Source of the DNA: Candidatus Woesearchaeota archaeon
Lineage (GTDB): Archaea; Nanobdellota; Nanobdellia; SCGC-AAA011-G17; JACPIM01
Assembly: GCA_016188045.1 (NCBI GenBank)
Contig: JACPIM010000016.1
Location: 1 to 48,889, forward strand
Length of the DNA stretch: 48,889 bases
Direction of reading: 5' to 3'
Each line of letters begins with the position of its first letter. Position 1 is the first letter of the stretch. The position numbers were made by a program, and so were the translations under genes. This document shows positions 40,641-48,889 of this stretch, piece after piece. The notes under the pieces were generated by a model that had not been told where the DNA came from, did no database searches, and saw nothing but the letters and a program-made list of their open reading frames with translations.

Positions 40641-42083
40641 CTATTTCTCCCTTCCACTAAAAACAAGTCTATTAGATTTAACATTAACTAATCTTTTTCC
40701 TTTCCCATAATGTTGCACCAAAGCAGGAGGCAACATCATTTTACCAACCAAAGGCAATTTGGAACTTACTTTGTATGAAATTATCCTTTCTTCTCCTGGA
40801 TCTAACTTATCTATTTCCCAGATTAATCTCATGCCGGCAGTTCCTTGTTGTATCTTGCTAGGCTTCAAAGTACCAAAATCAGATTCTGGTTTAATTACTT
40901 TAGGCAATAAATCAATAACTTTTAGATTATAAATTTCTTTATGCGTCTTATTTCTAACATGCAACAAGATTTTTAATTCCGTTACACCATCTTTAGATTC
41001 ACTAATTTTAAAAACACTTTTTTTAACAGAAACATTTCTTTGTCTCAAATATATTACAAAGGCAATTATTATCAATAAAGCCAGCAAAGAAAAGAATAAC
41101 CACCTATAATCTGTTTTAACAACTATCCTATAAATAGATCCAGGTGGGATAGTAAATTCCCATTCATATCTCAATCCATTTTCATCGCTAACAAATTTTC
41201 CTTTGGGTTCTGTCGTAGTAAATAATTTTTGAAATGAAGTTATAGGAAAACTAACACTCTTAGATATTTCTGTATTTCCCTCATTCTCCCTGACAATTTC
41301 AACAGTAGTGCTCAAAAAGCCCTTAGTTTTCAGATCACTCTCTCTTAAACTTGGATTCTCACCAACATAAAATTTCAAACTTTTGCTACCTTTTATTTTA
41401 CCATCTTTAAATAATCTTATAGCCAAGCTATATTCTCCCTTCTGAATTAATGAATCTATCTCAAGATTAAACTTAATTGTCTTTTTTTCAAACCCATTTA
41501 AACTAACCCTGTCTTCTAGATTAAATATTGTGCTAGTATAAGATATATCTAAGTTTTCTAAATTATCTTTACCATTATTTGTTAAATTGATTAATATTTC
41601 ATTTTTCTTTCCAGGAGTCATTTCTTTAGGCAGCCCAATTTCAATTCCAACAAGCTCAACCGATGGTATCACATATGTAGTTAACGCTGTCTCTTCTCTT
41701 AACTGTTGATCTATAGGCGATCTTATTAATACTTTTGTTATATAATTTCTATCGGGCCTAACCGATTCTAAAAATTTTGTTTTCACCTTAACTTCAACCT
41801 CAGACGCAGCAGGCACAATAATGTTGCTGCCAGGTTCAAAGAAAACATTTTCAACAGCATCAGAAAATGGAGCAACACCAAAATCTTCTGGTTTTAATTT
41901 TAAAGTTTTATCCCTCAATTCAGTATTTTTTATCTTTATAATATGAATAGCAGTTCCTCCGGGTTCAACACTGCCTTCTACTTTAGAAGAACTTATTACA
42001 AGACCAGCAGCATTTACATTAGATACAATCAAAATAGCAAGTATTAGCACTATTAATAATAAAAATAACCTATTGGTAACCAT
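40641..42083 (-). CDS. Secreted or membrane-anchored protein with Ig-like repeats
   Basis: 480 residues from the ATG at 42083; an earlier in-frame ATG at 42116 adds basic residues. The N-terminus is a signal peptide (LFLLLIVLILAILIVSNVNA, cleaved after NA). Then follow beta-sandwich domains of the NEW3/COG1470 kind (KNTELRDKTLKL, SNVFFEPGS-like segments), a membrane helix (about 335-355, FFSLLALLIIIAFVIYL) and a C-terminal cytoplasmic beta domain (LLHVRNKTHKEIYNLKVIDLLP). Likely a cell-surface structural protein. No binding motif seen. Confidence 0.72.
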   Translation of the reverse strand: MVTNRLFLLLIVLILAILIVSNVNAAGLVISSSKVEGSVEPGGTAIHIIKIKNTELRDKTLKLKPEDFGVAPFSDAVENVFFEPGSNIIVPAASEVEVKVKTKFLESVRPDRNYITKVLIRSPIDQQLREETALTTYVIPSVELVGIEIGLPKEMTPGKKNEILINLTNNGKDNLENLDISYTSTIFNLEDRVSLNGFEKKTIKFNLEIDSLIQKGEYSLAIRLFKDGKIKGSKSLKFYVGENPSLRESDLKTKGFLSTTVEIVRENEGNTEISKSVSFPITSFQKLFTTTEPKGKFVSDENGLRYEWEFTIPPGSIYRIVVKTDYRWLFFSLLALLIIIAFVIYLRQRNVSVKKSVFKISESKDGVTELKILLHVRNKTHKEIYNLKVIDLLPKVIKPESDFGTLKPSKIQQGTAGMRLIWEIDKLDPGEERIISYKVSSKLPLVGKMMLPPALVQHYGKGKRLVNVKSNRLVFSGREK

Positions 42084-42186
42084 ATTAATTTTACGGGCTT
42101 TATTATATTTAAACATTATGGTGCTTCTAAAACCTCGCTAACATGCTAACTTTTTATTAATCTCACGGATTATTTTAATTATTACT

Positions 42187-42525
42187 TCACCCTTGTTGTA
42201 AAACTACCATCTCTTTTTCTTGATATCTTCCTTCTATTACAGATAATACCTCATTAAATGCTCTGATTAATACTTGAACTTCTGGTTTTTTTAAATTTAA
42301 TCTATATAGTTGAATACCTCTCAATTTTCTCGTTGGTAGAATTATTTTATTTTTTATTAATTCTTTGGCGGTATTATAAGTTGTCGCCCTACTTAATCCT
42401 GTTTCATTTGCAACATCACCTATGCTAAAGTCTAATTCTCTCATTTCTAAGAAAAACTCAATTATTCTGTTTTTAGGAGTAATTCCAAATATTTCAACAA
42501 ATGCCTCCCATTCTTTTTTTGCCAT
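42187..42525 (-). CDS. Winged-helix regulator
   Basis: 112 residues from the ATG at 42525; an upstream in-frame ATG at 42552 overlaps the NYN gene. FSIGDVANETGLSRATTYNTAKELIKNKI is a helix-turn-helix, followed by a wing (KLRGIQLYRLN) and a helical tail. It follows the NYN nuclease directly, so it may regulate it or form a toxin-antitoxin-like pair. Confidence 0.75.
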   Translation of the reverse strand: MAKKEWEAFVEIFGITPKNRIIEFFLEMRELDFSIGDVANETGLSRATTYNTAKELIKNKIILPTRKLRGIQLYRLNLKKPEVQVLIRAFNEVLSVIEGRYQEKEMVVLQQG

Positions 42526-42539
42526 TTTAACTCCAGATT

Positions 42540-43085
42540 TTATAAGATACAATCTTTAATAAATTCCTCTATAACATAAAATGTTTGTGAAGCAACTTTT
42601 TTAAGATGATGGGAAAGTACTTTTCTATTTCCTATAGCTACATAAATTACCTTTTTGCCAAAACCTTTTGCAGCTAAAACCGCCCCAGAGAAGTCTCCAT
42701 CATTTGAAATAAGATAAGCTTCATCATAAATATCTTTTTGAGCATCTAAAGCCAAATCTAAAGCAAGATTAACATCACTTGCCTTTTCAACATAGTATAT
42801 ATCTCCCTCTCTTTTTCTTTTTTCTAACCTCCCCAAGATTATATTTAGTTTATCAATTTTCTTAATTTTTTCAAAAAAGCTCTGCTGTTCAGCATACATT
42901 TTGGGATTACTAAACTGCTCAATCGGAGCAGTGTAATAATTTATTTTGATTAATCTATTATTCACAACAAATTTTTTACAGAATTTTTCAATATCAATTT
43001 TACAATGAAATGTATTTTTTATGGAAAAGTAAAGATTACTACCATCAATGTAAATCGAAATTTTCCTATCTTTAGAATTTTTCAT
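42540..43085 (-). CDS. NYN-domain nuclease (PIN-like)
   Basis: 181 residues. ISIYIDGSNLYFSIK (Asp14) and YLISNDGDFSGAVLAAKGFGKKVIYV mark the NYN/LabA fold, with acidic residues for metal binding. The VNLALDLALDA helix also matches. NYN proteins cut RNA. Upstream of the start lies a perfect inverted repeat (43094-43117), and downstream follows a winged-helix gene; together they look like a self-regulated unit. Confidence 0.83.
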   Translation of the reverse strand: MKNSKDRKISIYIDGSNLYFSIKNTFHCKIDIEKFCKKFVVNNRLIKINYYTAPIEQFSNPKMYAEQQSFFEKIKKIDKLNIILGRLEKRKREGDIYYVEKASDVNLALDLALDAQKDIYDEAYLISNDGDFSGAVLAAKGFGKKVIYVAIGNRKVLSHHLKKVASQTFYVIEEFIKDCIL

Positions 43086-43093
43086 ATGAAAAA

Positions 43094-43117
43094 CATAGGA
43101 TCCTTACAGATCCTATG
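43094..43117. promoter_or_regulatory. Perfect inverted repeat upstream of the NYN gene
   Basis: Arms CATAGGATC (43094-43102) and GATCCTATG (43109-43117) with spacer CTTACA lie nine bases upstream of the NYN start codon. A fitting operator for the winged-helix protein, or a hairpin in the leader. Confidence 0.5.
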
Positions 43118-43235
43118 GACTTAATTACTTATTAAAAAGCTTAAACGCTTTATATAGTTTACTATTTTTTAAAATAGCCCAGTTTTAAATATTTAAATTC
43201 TGATAAAAAAAATTATTGTAGATTTCAATTTCTTT

Positions 43236-43496
43236 TTGTTAGTGTTTCTTTTCTATTTAAAAAGACAAATTGTAATACCGCAAACCATAAGGGAGAAAGC
43301 CGGTTTAACAGAGTGTGAAACATTAACAGTAACTGCTGAAGACAAACTGATCGTGTTAAAAAAAATAGCCAACCCAATAGACGCAGAAGATCTAAGGATC
43401 TTAAATGAGATTAAAGGAGCATCGAAAGAACTTGCTAATGGGCAATATAAGAAAATGAGCAGTGAAGAATTCTTAAAAGAAATTTCTAAATGGTAG
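43236..43496 (+). CDS. AbrB-like antitoxin with an odd N-terminus
   Basis: 86 residues from a TTG start. The AbrB core KRQIVIPQTIREKAGLTECE and LIVLKKI is clear. However, residues 1-9 (LLVFLFYLK) replace the usual TVSSKG entry. A one-base A insertion at the AAAAA run near 43258 would explain this, as the other frame reads VSVSFLFKK. It overlaps the RelE-type gene by seven bases. Either a real alternative start or a slipped frame. Confidence 0.65.
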   Translation: MLVFLFYLKRQIVIPQTIREKAGLTECETLTVTAEDKLIVLKKIANPIDAEDLRILNEIKGASKELANGQYKKMSSEEFLKEISKW

Positions 43497-43708
43497 AAGT
43501 TATCTATACAGAAAAATTTGAAAAAGAACTAAAAAAAGTGGATAAAGCAATAAAACAATTAGAGAAAATTATAGAAAATCCACAAATAGGCAAATCATTA
43601 AAATATAATCTTAAAGGAGAAAGAACAGTTTATGTTAAACCATTTCGAATAATTTATTCTTTTTTCAATAACACAATTTATTTTTTGAGATTTGAGCATA
43701 GAAAATAA
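43490..43708 (+). CDS. RelE/ParE-type toxin
   Basis: 72 residues. VIYTEKFEKELKKVDKAIKQLEKIIENP and LKYNLKGERTVYVKPFRIIYSFF, FLRFEHRK match RelE/ParE mRNA-interferase or gyrase-poison toxins, with the basic C-terminus typical for substrate contact. It overlaps the AbrB-type gene, forming an AbrB-RelE pairing; the short size is normal for the family. Confidence 0.82.
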   Translation: MVEVIYTEKFEKELKKVDKAIKQLEKIIENPQIGKSLKYNLKGERTVYVKPFRIIYSFFNNTIYFLRFEHRK

Positions 43709-43760
43709 GTATACTAAACAGAAATGGAAATTTTTGTGGGTGATTAATTTTAAAAGCGCT

Positions 43761-44261
43761 TTACCTACCTTTACCTTTCTTAAACATTCTATCTAAAGGC
43801 TCTAATAAATAATCCTCTAGAGTCCCTGTTATTGTATCATTACCTCTAGCTGAATCTTCAATTTGTGTTTTCATATGATCAAAAAACATATGAATCGAAG
43901 CAGACGCTATATTGTCCCCACAATTTATACAGTAGCTAAGCGAATATATAGGATATTTATGGCCTAATTCCCCTGAAATAAATGCATTTACCACTTCTGG
44001 CCTATTTTCCAAATAGTTTATATTATCTTTTGGTGATAGCGGATGTCCTTGACTATATTCTGGTTTCCATAATTTGCCTCTCCCTGGAGTAACAATAAGA
44101 ACCCAGTCATATCTTGTTTTCCCAGCCTTATTTAAAAAAATAGGAAAAGTTGGTGGTACTTCAAATCGTCTTTTGCTATCTAATTCAAAATATTCCCGAA
44201 TAAGTGGTATGTCTGTAGCTACAATTACTCGCAATTTTTCTATATCTCTAGTTTCTACCAT
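43761..44261 (-). CDS. Hypothetical protein
   Basis: 166 residues from the ATG at 44261, chosen because the TATA box (44285-44292) is 27.5 bases away; earlier starts are possible at 44270 or 44279. The protein has KLRVIVATDIPLIREYF near the start, SYCINCGDN with two cysteines, and a basic end (RMFKKGKGR). Not recognised; no signal or membrane segment. It stands alone between the RelE module and rad50. Confidence 0.6.
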   Translation of the reverse strand: MVETRDIEKLRVIVATDIPLIREYFELDSKRRFEVPPTFPIFLNKAGKTRYDWVLIVTPGRGKLWKPEYSQGHPLSPKDNINYLENRPEVVNAFISGELGHKYPIYSLSYCINCGDNIASASIHMFFDHMKTQIEDSARGNDTITGTLEDYLLEPLDRMFKKGKGR

Positions 44262-44322
44262 TTGTTGCATATAAAACAAAGAGATTTATAAATCTTCCTA
44301 TTTTATCTACTAATGGGTAATA

Positions 44323-46374
44323 TCAAATAACCTCACTAACATGTTCATTTTTCCTTATCCTAATCACCCTATCAACAAAACTTTCTATTTTACTATCGTG
44401 GCTTACCAATATAACCTGGTTCATATTTAATTCATCTAAAACATTTTTCATTAAGTCCAATTGCGTGCTTGAAAATCCATCCGTGGGTTCATCTAAAACT
44501 AACAAGTCTTTAGTCTTAATTATACTAATTAAATCATTTATTACCTGATTTAGAGCTAACCTATACGCTAGCGCGGCAGCAGTTTTTTCCCCCCCACTTA
44601 AATAATGATAATCTATTATATGCCCATTCTGCTCTATCACGGGAGTAAAACTTTCATCTAATTTAACATTCATTATATCACTATCAATAAGCATCCCAAA
44701 CCATTTCTGAAATAATAAATTAAAATCATTATGTATTCTAAATAATACTTTCCTCTCAATTAAATCCATTAAATTAACAAATTTCTCTTCAAGCCAATTT
44801 TGAATTCTAGTTAAATACAACAATTTCTCTTTATCCAAGCCTTTAAGCTTTATTTCATTTTCAATTTCATCAGCCTGTTTATTTAAGCTTTTTATAGTTG
44901 AATTTAAAGAAGATAACTTAATTTCTAATTCTCTGTGCTTTTCATCTATTTTTCTTCTTTCAGATAGCAGTTCTTTATGGACCTTTTCCTTTTCATCATA
45001 ATTAAAAACTTCTTTGCCCACATTATTAATTATCTTAATTAACTCATTTAATTTATTTTTATTTTCTTTATTTTCTCTTTCTAATATATCTTTATGCTCT
45101 TTTTTCTCTAAAACCAATTTATCTTTCAAAGACAAGGATTCAAGTTTAGCCAATTTTTCTTTAAATTTATCAATTTCATCTTGTAAAGACAATATCTCTG
45201 TTTTTTTATTTTCTAATATTTTTTCGCTTTCTTTTATTTTAACGCTTGCAACTTTAATTTTTTCATTTTCCTCATTTATCACTTCTTTAATATGATTAAG
45301 AGTAACTCTCTGTTTGCATAAGGGACACATATCCAGCTTCGATATTTTTTCATTAATATCTTCAGAGCTAATTATTTTGTTTCTTAATCCTCCTAATAAT
45401 GAATTTAATTCTGAAACATCTTCTTTTAATTTACTTAATTTTTTCTCTTTTTGAAAAATATCATCTCTATCGATTAAAATTCTGTTTTTCTTTATATCCT
45501 CTTCAGTAAGTTTTATCTCATTAGTTAATTTTTCAATTTGTAAGTTATTTTTCTTTATTAAATTATTAACCTGCTCTAACTCAAGTTCTTTAAACTCTTT
45601 TTGTTTTGTTAAATCCCTTAATTTAGTTAGATTTTCCTCGTTTTCTTTTATTTTATTTTCGATTAACGCAAGTTCATTTACTCTCTCTTTAATATCTTTC
45701 TCCAAAACAAGAACATTCTCATTTAACTTGTTAATCTCGTTTTTTATTTCTTTTTTCTTATTCACTTTTTCATCCAAATCAGCGATTTTGCCCGCTAATT
45801 CTTTTCTGATTACTTTTATATCTTGAATTAAAAACCTGGAATTATCTTTAATTCTTTTATACTTATCAACCCCAAATACCTTTCTTAAAGTTTCAAGTCT
45901 TATTTCCTCGCTTCCTAACAAAATGCTCTTCATTTCCTCTTGCGGAGTATAAACCGTATATTTGTAAATTAATCCTTTAGTCTTAGTCAAGAAATCTTTA
46001 GGATAATTTAGTAAGCTTAATATAGAATCTTTTAATTCTATTGCGCTTCCATCAAATCTTTTTCCATCAATAATAACAAACCCGGCATCTTGTGAAATAT
46101 TTTCTCCTGATTTTTTCAAATTTCTCCTTATTATTATGTTTTTATTATCAATATCTAAATCCAATTCAATAGAACCCCTATTTTCACCATTTCTCAATAA
46201 ACTTGCTCCTGTTAAATTGCCACCAAATCCAAACAAAGCAAATTCAATAGCTAATAATACTGTACTTTTGCCAGATCCTATTTCTCCAGCCAATAAAGTA
46301 TATCCATCTGAAAAATTAATTTCTTGATTTAAATAACTCCTAATGTTTTCTAGTTTTATTTTATTTAGTTTCAT
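44323..46374 (-). CDS. rad50: DNA double-strand break repair ATPase Rad50
   Basis: 683 residues, shorter than many archaeal Rad50 (about 850-900) because the coiled coil is short. Walker A GEIGSGKS is at 30-37, the zinc hook CPLC at 350-353, signature LSGGEKTAAALA at 592 and Walker B LLVLDEPTDGFS near 623. With Mre11 it forms the complex that tethers and trims broken DNA ends. It overlaps the mre11 stop by 14 bases. Confidence 0.95.
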   Translation of the reverse strand: MKLNKIKLENIRSYLNQEINFSDGYTLLAGEIGSGKSTVLLAIEFALFGFGGNLTGASLLRNGENRGSIELDLDIDNKNIIIRRNLKKSGENISQDAGFVIIDGKRFDGSAIELKDSILSLLNYPKDFLTKTKGLIYKYTVYTPQEEMKSILLGSEEIRLETLRKVFGVDKYKRIKDNSRFLIQDIKVIRKELAGKIADLDEKVNKKKEIKNEINKLNENVLVLEKDIKERVNELALIENKIKENEENLTKLRDLTKQKEFKELELEQVNNLIKKNNLQIEKLTNEIKLTEEDIKKNRILIDRDDIFQKEKKLSKLKEDVSELNSLLGGLRNKIISSEDINEKISKLDMCPLCKQRVTLNHIKEVINEENEKIKVASVKIKESEKILENKKTEILSLQDEIDKFKEKLAKLESLSLKDKLVLEKKEHKDILERENKENKNKLNELIKIINNVGKEVFNYDEKEKVHKELLSERRKIDEKHRELEIKLSSLNSTIKSLNKQADEIENEIKLKGLDKEKLLYLTRIQNWLEEKFVNLMDLIERKVLFRIHNDFNLLFQKWFGMLIDSDIMNVKLDESFTPVIEQNGHIIDYHYLSGGEKTAAALAYRLALNQVINDLISIIKTKDLLVLDEPTDGFSSTQLDLMKNVLDELNMNQVILVSHDSKIESFVDRVIRIRKNEHVSEVI

Positions 46375-47548
46375 TTTCCAATATCTTATAACTATTAGTC
46401 AAAATTCTTTTTTCATAATCATTTACCTTCTCGCCTTCATGCTTCTCTTCCATTAAAACTTTCATTAAACCGAGCGTTACTTTATCAGCATCTTTAACTT
46501 CTTTAACCTCATCCATAACATTATTAATTAATATTTCTTCAATTTCCTCTACACTTTCACCTTTAACTTCCACATCTTTAAATTCCTTCGTTGTCAATTT
46601 ACTGATATTTTTCAAAACAATATAACAGTCTAAATCATCAATCATTTTTTTGAAATTAATATCAGATATTTTTCCAGAACTTAATTCACCGAAAACCCTT
46701 AACGTCACTATTTTATCTTTTAGATCTTTATCGAATAATTCCCTTATGATTTTAGTTTCTGCTTCATTAGCATTTAGCTCATTCACATCAATATTAAAAC
46801 TTTCAACTTGTTTTAATTTTATCTCAATTCTTTTTAAATTTAGATTATCATCTACTATACAGAATCTTCCACATTTTAATTCTTCTAATTCTTTAAAATT
46901 GTTAGGAAATAACGGTCCTGGATAAACTATTTTTCCATATCCTTCTATTTTTTTATCAAATAAATAATGCACATGACCACCAGCATAATAATTAAAATTC
47001 TTAGGTAAACTCAAATAACTTTGACCTTGAACTTTTTCAAATTCTTCTGGCTTGAATTCATCTAAAGTAGTATGAAATAAAAAGATCTTAAACCCCTTTT
47101 CTTCTTCCAAATGTTTTTTTTCTAAATTATCGTATTCCAAACTTTCTAATCCTGCTCTTCTACCATAAATTCCAGTTAATTTAACACCGGTCTTATCAAT
47201 AGTAAAAATTAGTTTACCCTCTTTGAATTTCATAACATTCTTTGCCAAACCGGCTTCTTCTAAAACATCCAGCATTGTTTTTCCAGAAGGAGAAAAATCA
47301 TGGCTCCCAGGTATTATGTAAACATCAATATCATTTTCTCTTAACTTATTTAAAACAGAAGCAGTTTCCTTAATCAAATCAATTTGAGGCAAACTAGTAT
47401 TGAATAAATCGCCAGATATTAAAACAAACCCAACATTTTCCTTAATGCAAATATCAATCGCTTTTCTAAAGCTCTCAATAGTTAAATTCTTTAATTCTTC
47501 TTCTCTCCATCCACCTATATGTACATCTGCTAAATGTGCAAATTTCAT
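46361..47548 (-). CDS. mre11: DNA double-strand break repair nuclease Mre11
   Basis: 395 residues. Phosphoesterase motifs: DVH (8-10), SGDLFNTS (about 45-52), IIPGSHDFSP and the later FHTTL and GGHVHYLF. The third motif reads GSHD instead of the usual GNHD. The C-terminal capping and Rad50-binding region is shorter than in euryarchaea. It is the upstream gene of the mre11-rad50 pair and starts at an ATG with an AT-rich promoter. Confidence 0.94.
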   Translation of the reverse strand: MKFAHLADVHIGGWREEELKNLTIESFRKAIDICIKENVGFVLISGDLFNTSLPQIDLIKETASVLNKLRENDIDVYIIPGSHDFSPSGKTMLDVLEEAGLAKNVMKFKEGKLIFTIDKTGVKLTGIYGRRAGLESLEYDNLEKKHLEEEKGFKIFLFHTTLDEFKPEEFEKVQGQSYLSLPKNFNYYAGGHVHYLFDKKIEGYGKIVYPGPLFPNNFKELEELKCGRFCIVDDNLNLKRIEIKLKQVESFNIDVNELNANEAETKIIRELFDKDLKDKIVTLRVFGELSSGKISDINFKKMIDDLDCYIVLKNISKLTTKEFKDVEVKGESVEEIEEILINNVMDEVKEVKDADKVTLGLMKVLMEEKHEGEKVNDYEKRILTNSYKILENETK

Positions 47549-47615
47549 AACTATTAAAGAGTAATTAGTTTTTATAAGAATTTATATGATTTAATATCCA
47601 ATTTTATAAATTAAT

Positions 47616-48104
47616 CTATTTCCTTATAATATAGTTCAATAAACCACCACAAGAAAAACCTATTAAATAACCATAATAATCAAAATTAAAAATCAATAAC
47701 AAAAAAGGAACAAAAAACAACAGACTAGGTAGGGCTTTTTTTAAATTTCTTAATAAGCTTCCATAAACTAAGCCATTAATAAAGATCAGACTTGAAATCA
47801 AGAGTAATAAATTTTTATTCATAAAACCAACAACCAATCCAAAACCTAAAAATAAATATTCATCTAAATAAATTCCAACTATGAATCCTATTATGGCAAA
47901 TATAATTACAATTAAATAATTCTCAGAAAAATACAATAAAATCAATATTACTAATAACAAAATAATTCTTTTCAGCCAAATAAAATACCTGGCACCAAAT
48001 TTTCCAAATTTAATCTCTTCTTTAGCAATTCTTCTCAATAAAAAACCAAAAAAGATCCCGAAAAAACTTATCAATATAACAAAATATTCTAGCATTTTAT
48101 TCAC
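47616..48104 (-). CDS. Multi-pass membrane protein
   Basis: 162 residues with about five to six hydrophobic helices (for example FVILISFFGIFFGFLLR, LLVILILLYFS, VIIFAIIGFIVGIYL). No named family. It overlaps the pilin-like gene upstream by eight bases, so both are translated together. Possibly an assembly or anchoring partner of that pilin. Confidence 0.7.
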   Translation of the reverse strand: MNKMLEYFVILISFFGIFFGFLLRRIAKEEIKFGKFGARYFIWLKRIILLLVILILLYFSENYLIVIIFAIIGFIVGIYLDEYLFLGFGLVVGFMNKNLLLLISSLIFINGLVYGSLLRNLKKALPSLLFFVPFLLLIFNFDYYGYLIGFSCGGLLNYIIRK

Positions 48105-48606
48105 GAATCCTGAACTTTGTTGCTTTGCTCTCTATAACCCTATCTCCAAATTTAGGCATGATTTCAACATAATCTATTTCACCTAAATTGCTAGAATCAA
48201 ACTCAAATTCAACATTTTTATGCTCGAAAACACCCAAAGCAACATAAAAATCATCATTTACATAAGAATTTCCATCTTTATCAACTACTCTAACAACAAA
48301 TTTCTTTATTTCAATTTCACCGTTATTTGTTATAGAAATCAATATTTTTTTCTTATTTGATTCTATTAAAGCCAACCCTTGTATAATCTTTTGTAAATTT
48401 CCTTTATAACCAGAAACATATCTCGCATCATCCACAGAATAATCTATCTTGTTGGTAGCATCCACAACATCTACTTCTTCACTTGCTCTCTCTTTTGTTT
48501 TTTCTAAATATCCCGTAGCCCACATATAAATAGAACCAGCAACAAGTACGACAAAAGCAATTAAGAGTACGGTCGCTATTAATGGACTTATTCCTTTACT
48601 TTTCAT
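48097..48606 (-). CDS. Archaeal type IV pilin-like protein (Pilin_N type)
   Basis: 169 residues. MKSKGISPLIATVLLIAFVV followed by LVAGSIYMW is the leader-helix of archaeal type IV pilins (DUF1628 type), with cleavage expected before ISPLIA. The mature domain is beta-rich, acidic and cysteine-free. This is a different leader class from the KGQ pilins at 15-17 kb, so the window encodes two pilin types. ATTTAAAG lies about 28 bases upstream of the ATG. Confidence 0.8.
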   Translation of the reverse strand: MKSKGISPLIATVLLIAFVVLVAGSIYMWATGYLEKTKERASEEVDVVDATNKIDYSVDDARYVSGYKGNLQKIIQGLALIESNKKKILISITNNGEIEIKKFVVRVVDKDGNSYVNDDFYVALGVFEHKNVEFEFDSSNLGEIDYVEIMPKFGDRVIESKATKFRIRE

Positions 48607-48750
48607 GATAATATCTAAAGAATAAAGATTATTTAAAGGTTATTAAAGTAACATTCTACGATTCTGTAAAATTAATCAATTGTAATGATAAATGAGGAAA
48701 TTAAAATAAAAAAGGAGTTTACAATCCAGTGAATAATTCCACCTACTCAT

Positions 48751-48778
48751 GTGAACTACTCAGGGCTAAAGCCCTGAG
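48751..48778 (-). mobile_element. Hairpin resembling an IS200/IS605 element end
   Basis: On the minus strand CTCAGGGCT-TT-AGCCCTGAG (48759-48778) is a perfect 20-base palindrome, followed by TAGTTCAC. Subterminal hairpins of this style next to a TTCAC-like end occur at the ends of IS200/IS605 elements. The rest of the element would lie beyond the window edge. Confidence 0.4.
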
Positions 48779-48781
48779 CGT

Positions 48782-48889
48782 CTAACGAGAGAAGCTGGTT
48801 AGTTGCATTTGTTCTTTATCTTGTTTGTAATATTCGTAATCTAATGCTTCCCAATGTTTTTTCTGGCTTCTTTCAACATAGAATTTTAC
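48782..48889 (-). CDS. C-terminal 35 residues of a gene cut by the window edge
   Basis: An open frame without start runs in from the right edge (VKFYVERSQKKHWEALDY ...) and stops at TAG 48782-48784, four bases before the hairpin. The tail is basic and charged. Its place beside the hairpin fits a transposase or TnpB-type gene, but the 35 residues carry no decisive motif. Confidence 0.4.
   Translation of the reverse strand, partial: VKFYVERSQKKHWEALDYEYYKQDKEQMQLTSFSR

Noticed and set aside
1-48889. CRISPR array
   Set aside because: No set of regularly spaced direct repeats was found; the GATAAG repeats at 240-324 are short and irregular.

Overview
The window is AT-rich archaeal DNA. Archaeal markers include RNA polymerase split into B''/B' and A'/A'' with RpoH, EF-1A and EF-2 with an L30e/NusA block, Mre11-Rad50, TrmB regulators, TATA boxes and tRNA genes with introns. 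The pilin leaders (KRGQAAMEFLMTYGW type), the many short genes and the loose operons resemble DPANN archaea of the Pacearchaeota/Woesearchaeota type. That placement is inference from protein style and was not tested by a search.

Layout. 1-4.7 kb: minus-strand translation block (fusA, tuf, a small unknown gene, rpsJ, then tRNA-Ser). 4.8-7.1 kb: a secreted S-layer-like protein. 7.3-7.8 kb: an ImmA/IrrE-type metalloprotease, then a G+C-rich noncoding stretch. 8.0-17.0 kb: a nine-gene type IV pilus-like operon on the minus strand. It holds four proteins with class III (KGQ) prepilin leaders, a membrane protein, a winged-helix membrane protein, a secretion ATPase split by a 542-residue intein, and two TadC-type platform proteins. 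A probable major pilin lies divergently at 17.2 kb. 18-23.5 kb: a frameshifted zinc-ribbon gene, two KaiC-like ATPases, an AbiE-type toxin-antitoxin pair, and an overlapping cassette of small membrane proteins, a degenerate RecA/KaiC-like protein and a half-size MFS protein. 23.8-26 kb: two AbrB/PIN modules around a TrmB regulator, one with a toxin that has lost its start codon. 26.2 kb: a receiver-domain protein. 26.6-37.2 kb: the classic archaeal rpoH-rpoB-rpoA-L30e-nusA-rpsL-rpsG order, interrupted by a TrmB gene and two unknown genes. About 22 kb of accessory DNA separates rpsG from fusA. 37.2-37.9 kb: tRNA-Lys, a tRNA-Asp-like gene and tRNA-Asn. 38-40.6 kb: MTA phosphorylase, a shattered apt gene and two GNAT acetyltransferases. 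40.6-48.6 kb: a secreted membrane protein, an NYN nuclease, a RelE-type module, Rad50-Mre11, a membrane protein and a pilin-like protein. The right edge carries a hairpin and a coding tail that resemble the end of an IS200/IS605-type element.

Most notable points. Every tRNA gene here has an anticodon-loop intron, and three of four have a second intron in the T arm. The Ser and Lys T-loop introns share the same 3' end, ATGAAAG. The tRNA-Asp-like gene has no 5' acceptor strand. A small hairpin family recurs with compensatory stem changes at four places, one of them inside the tRNA-Lys intron. Several genes are visibly broken: apt, the PIN toxin at 24.0 kb and the zinc-ribbon gene. Many genes have a TATA box centred 26-28 bases before the start codon, which suggests leaderless mRNA.
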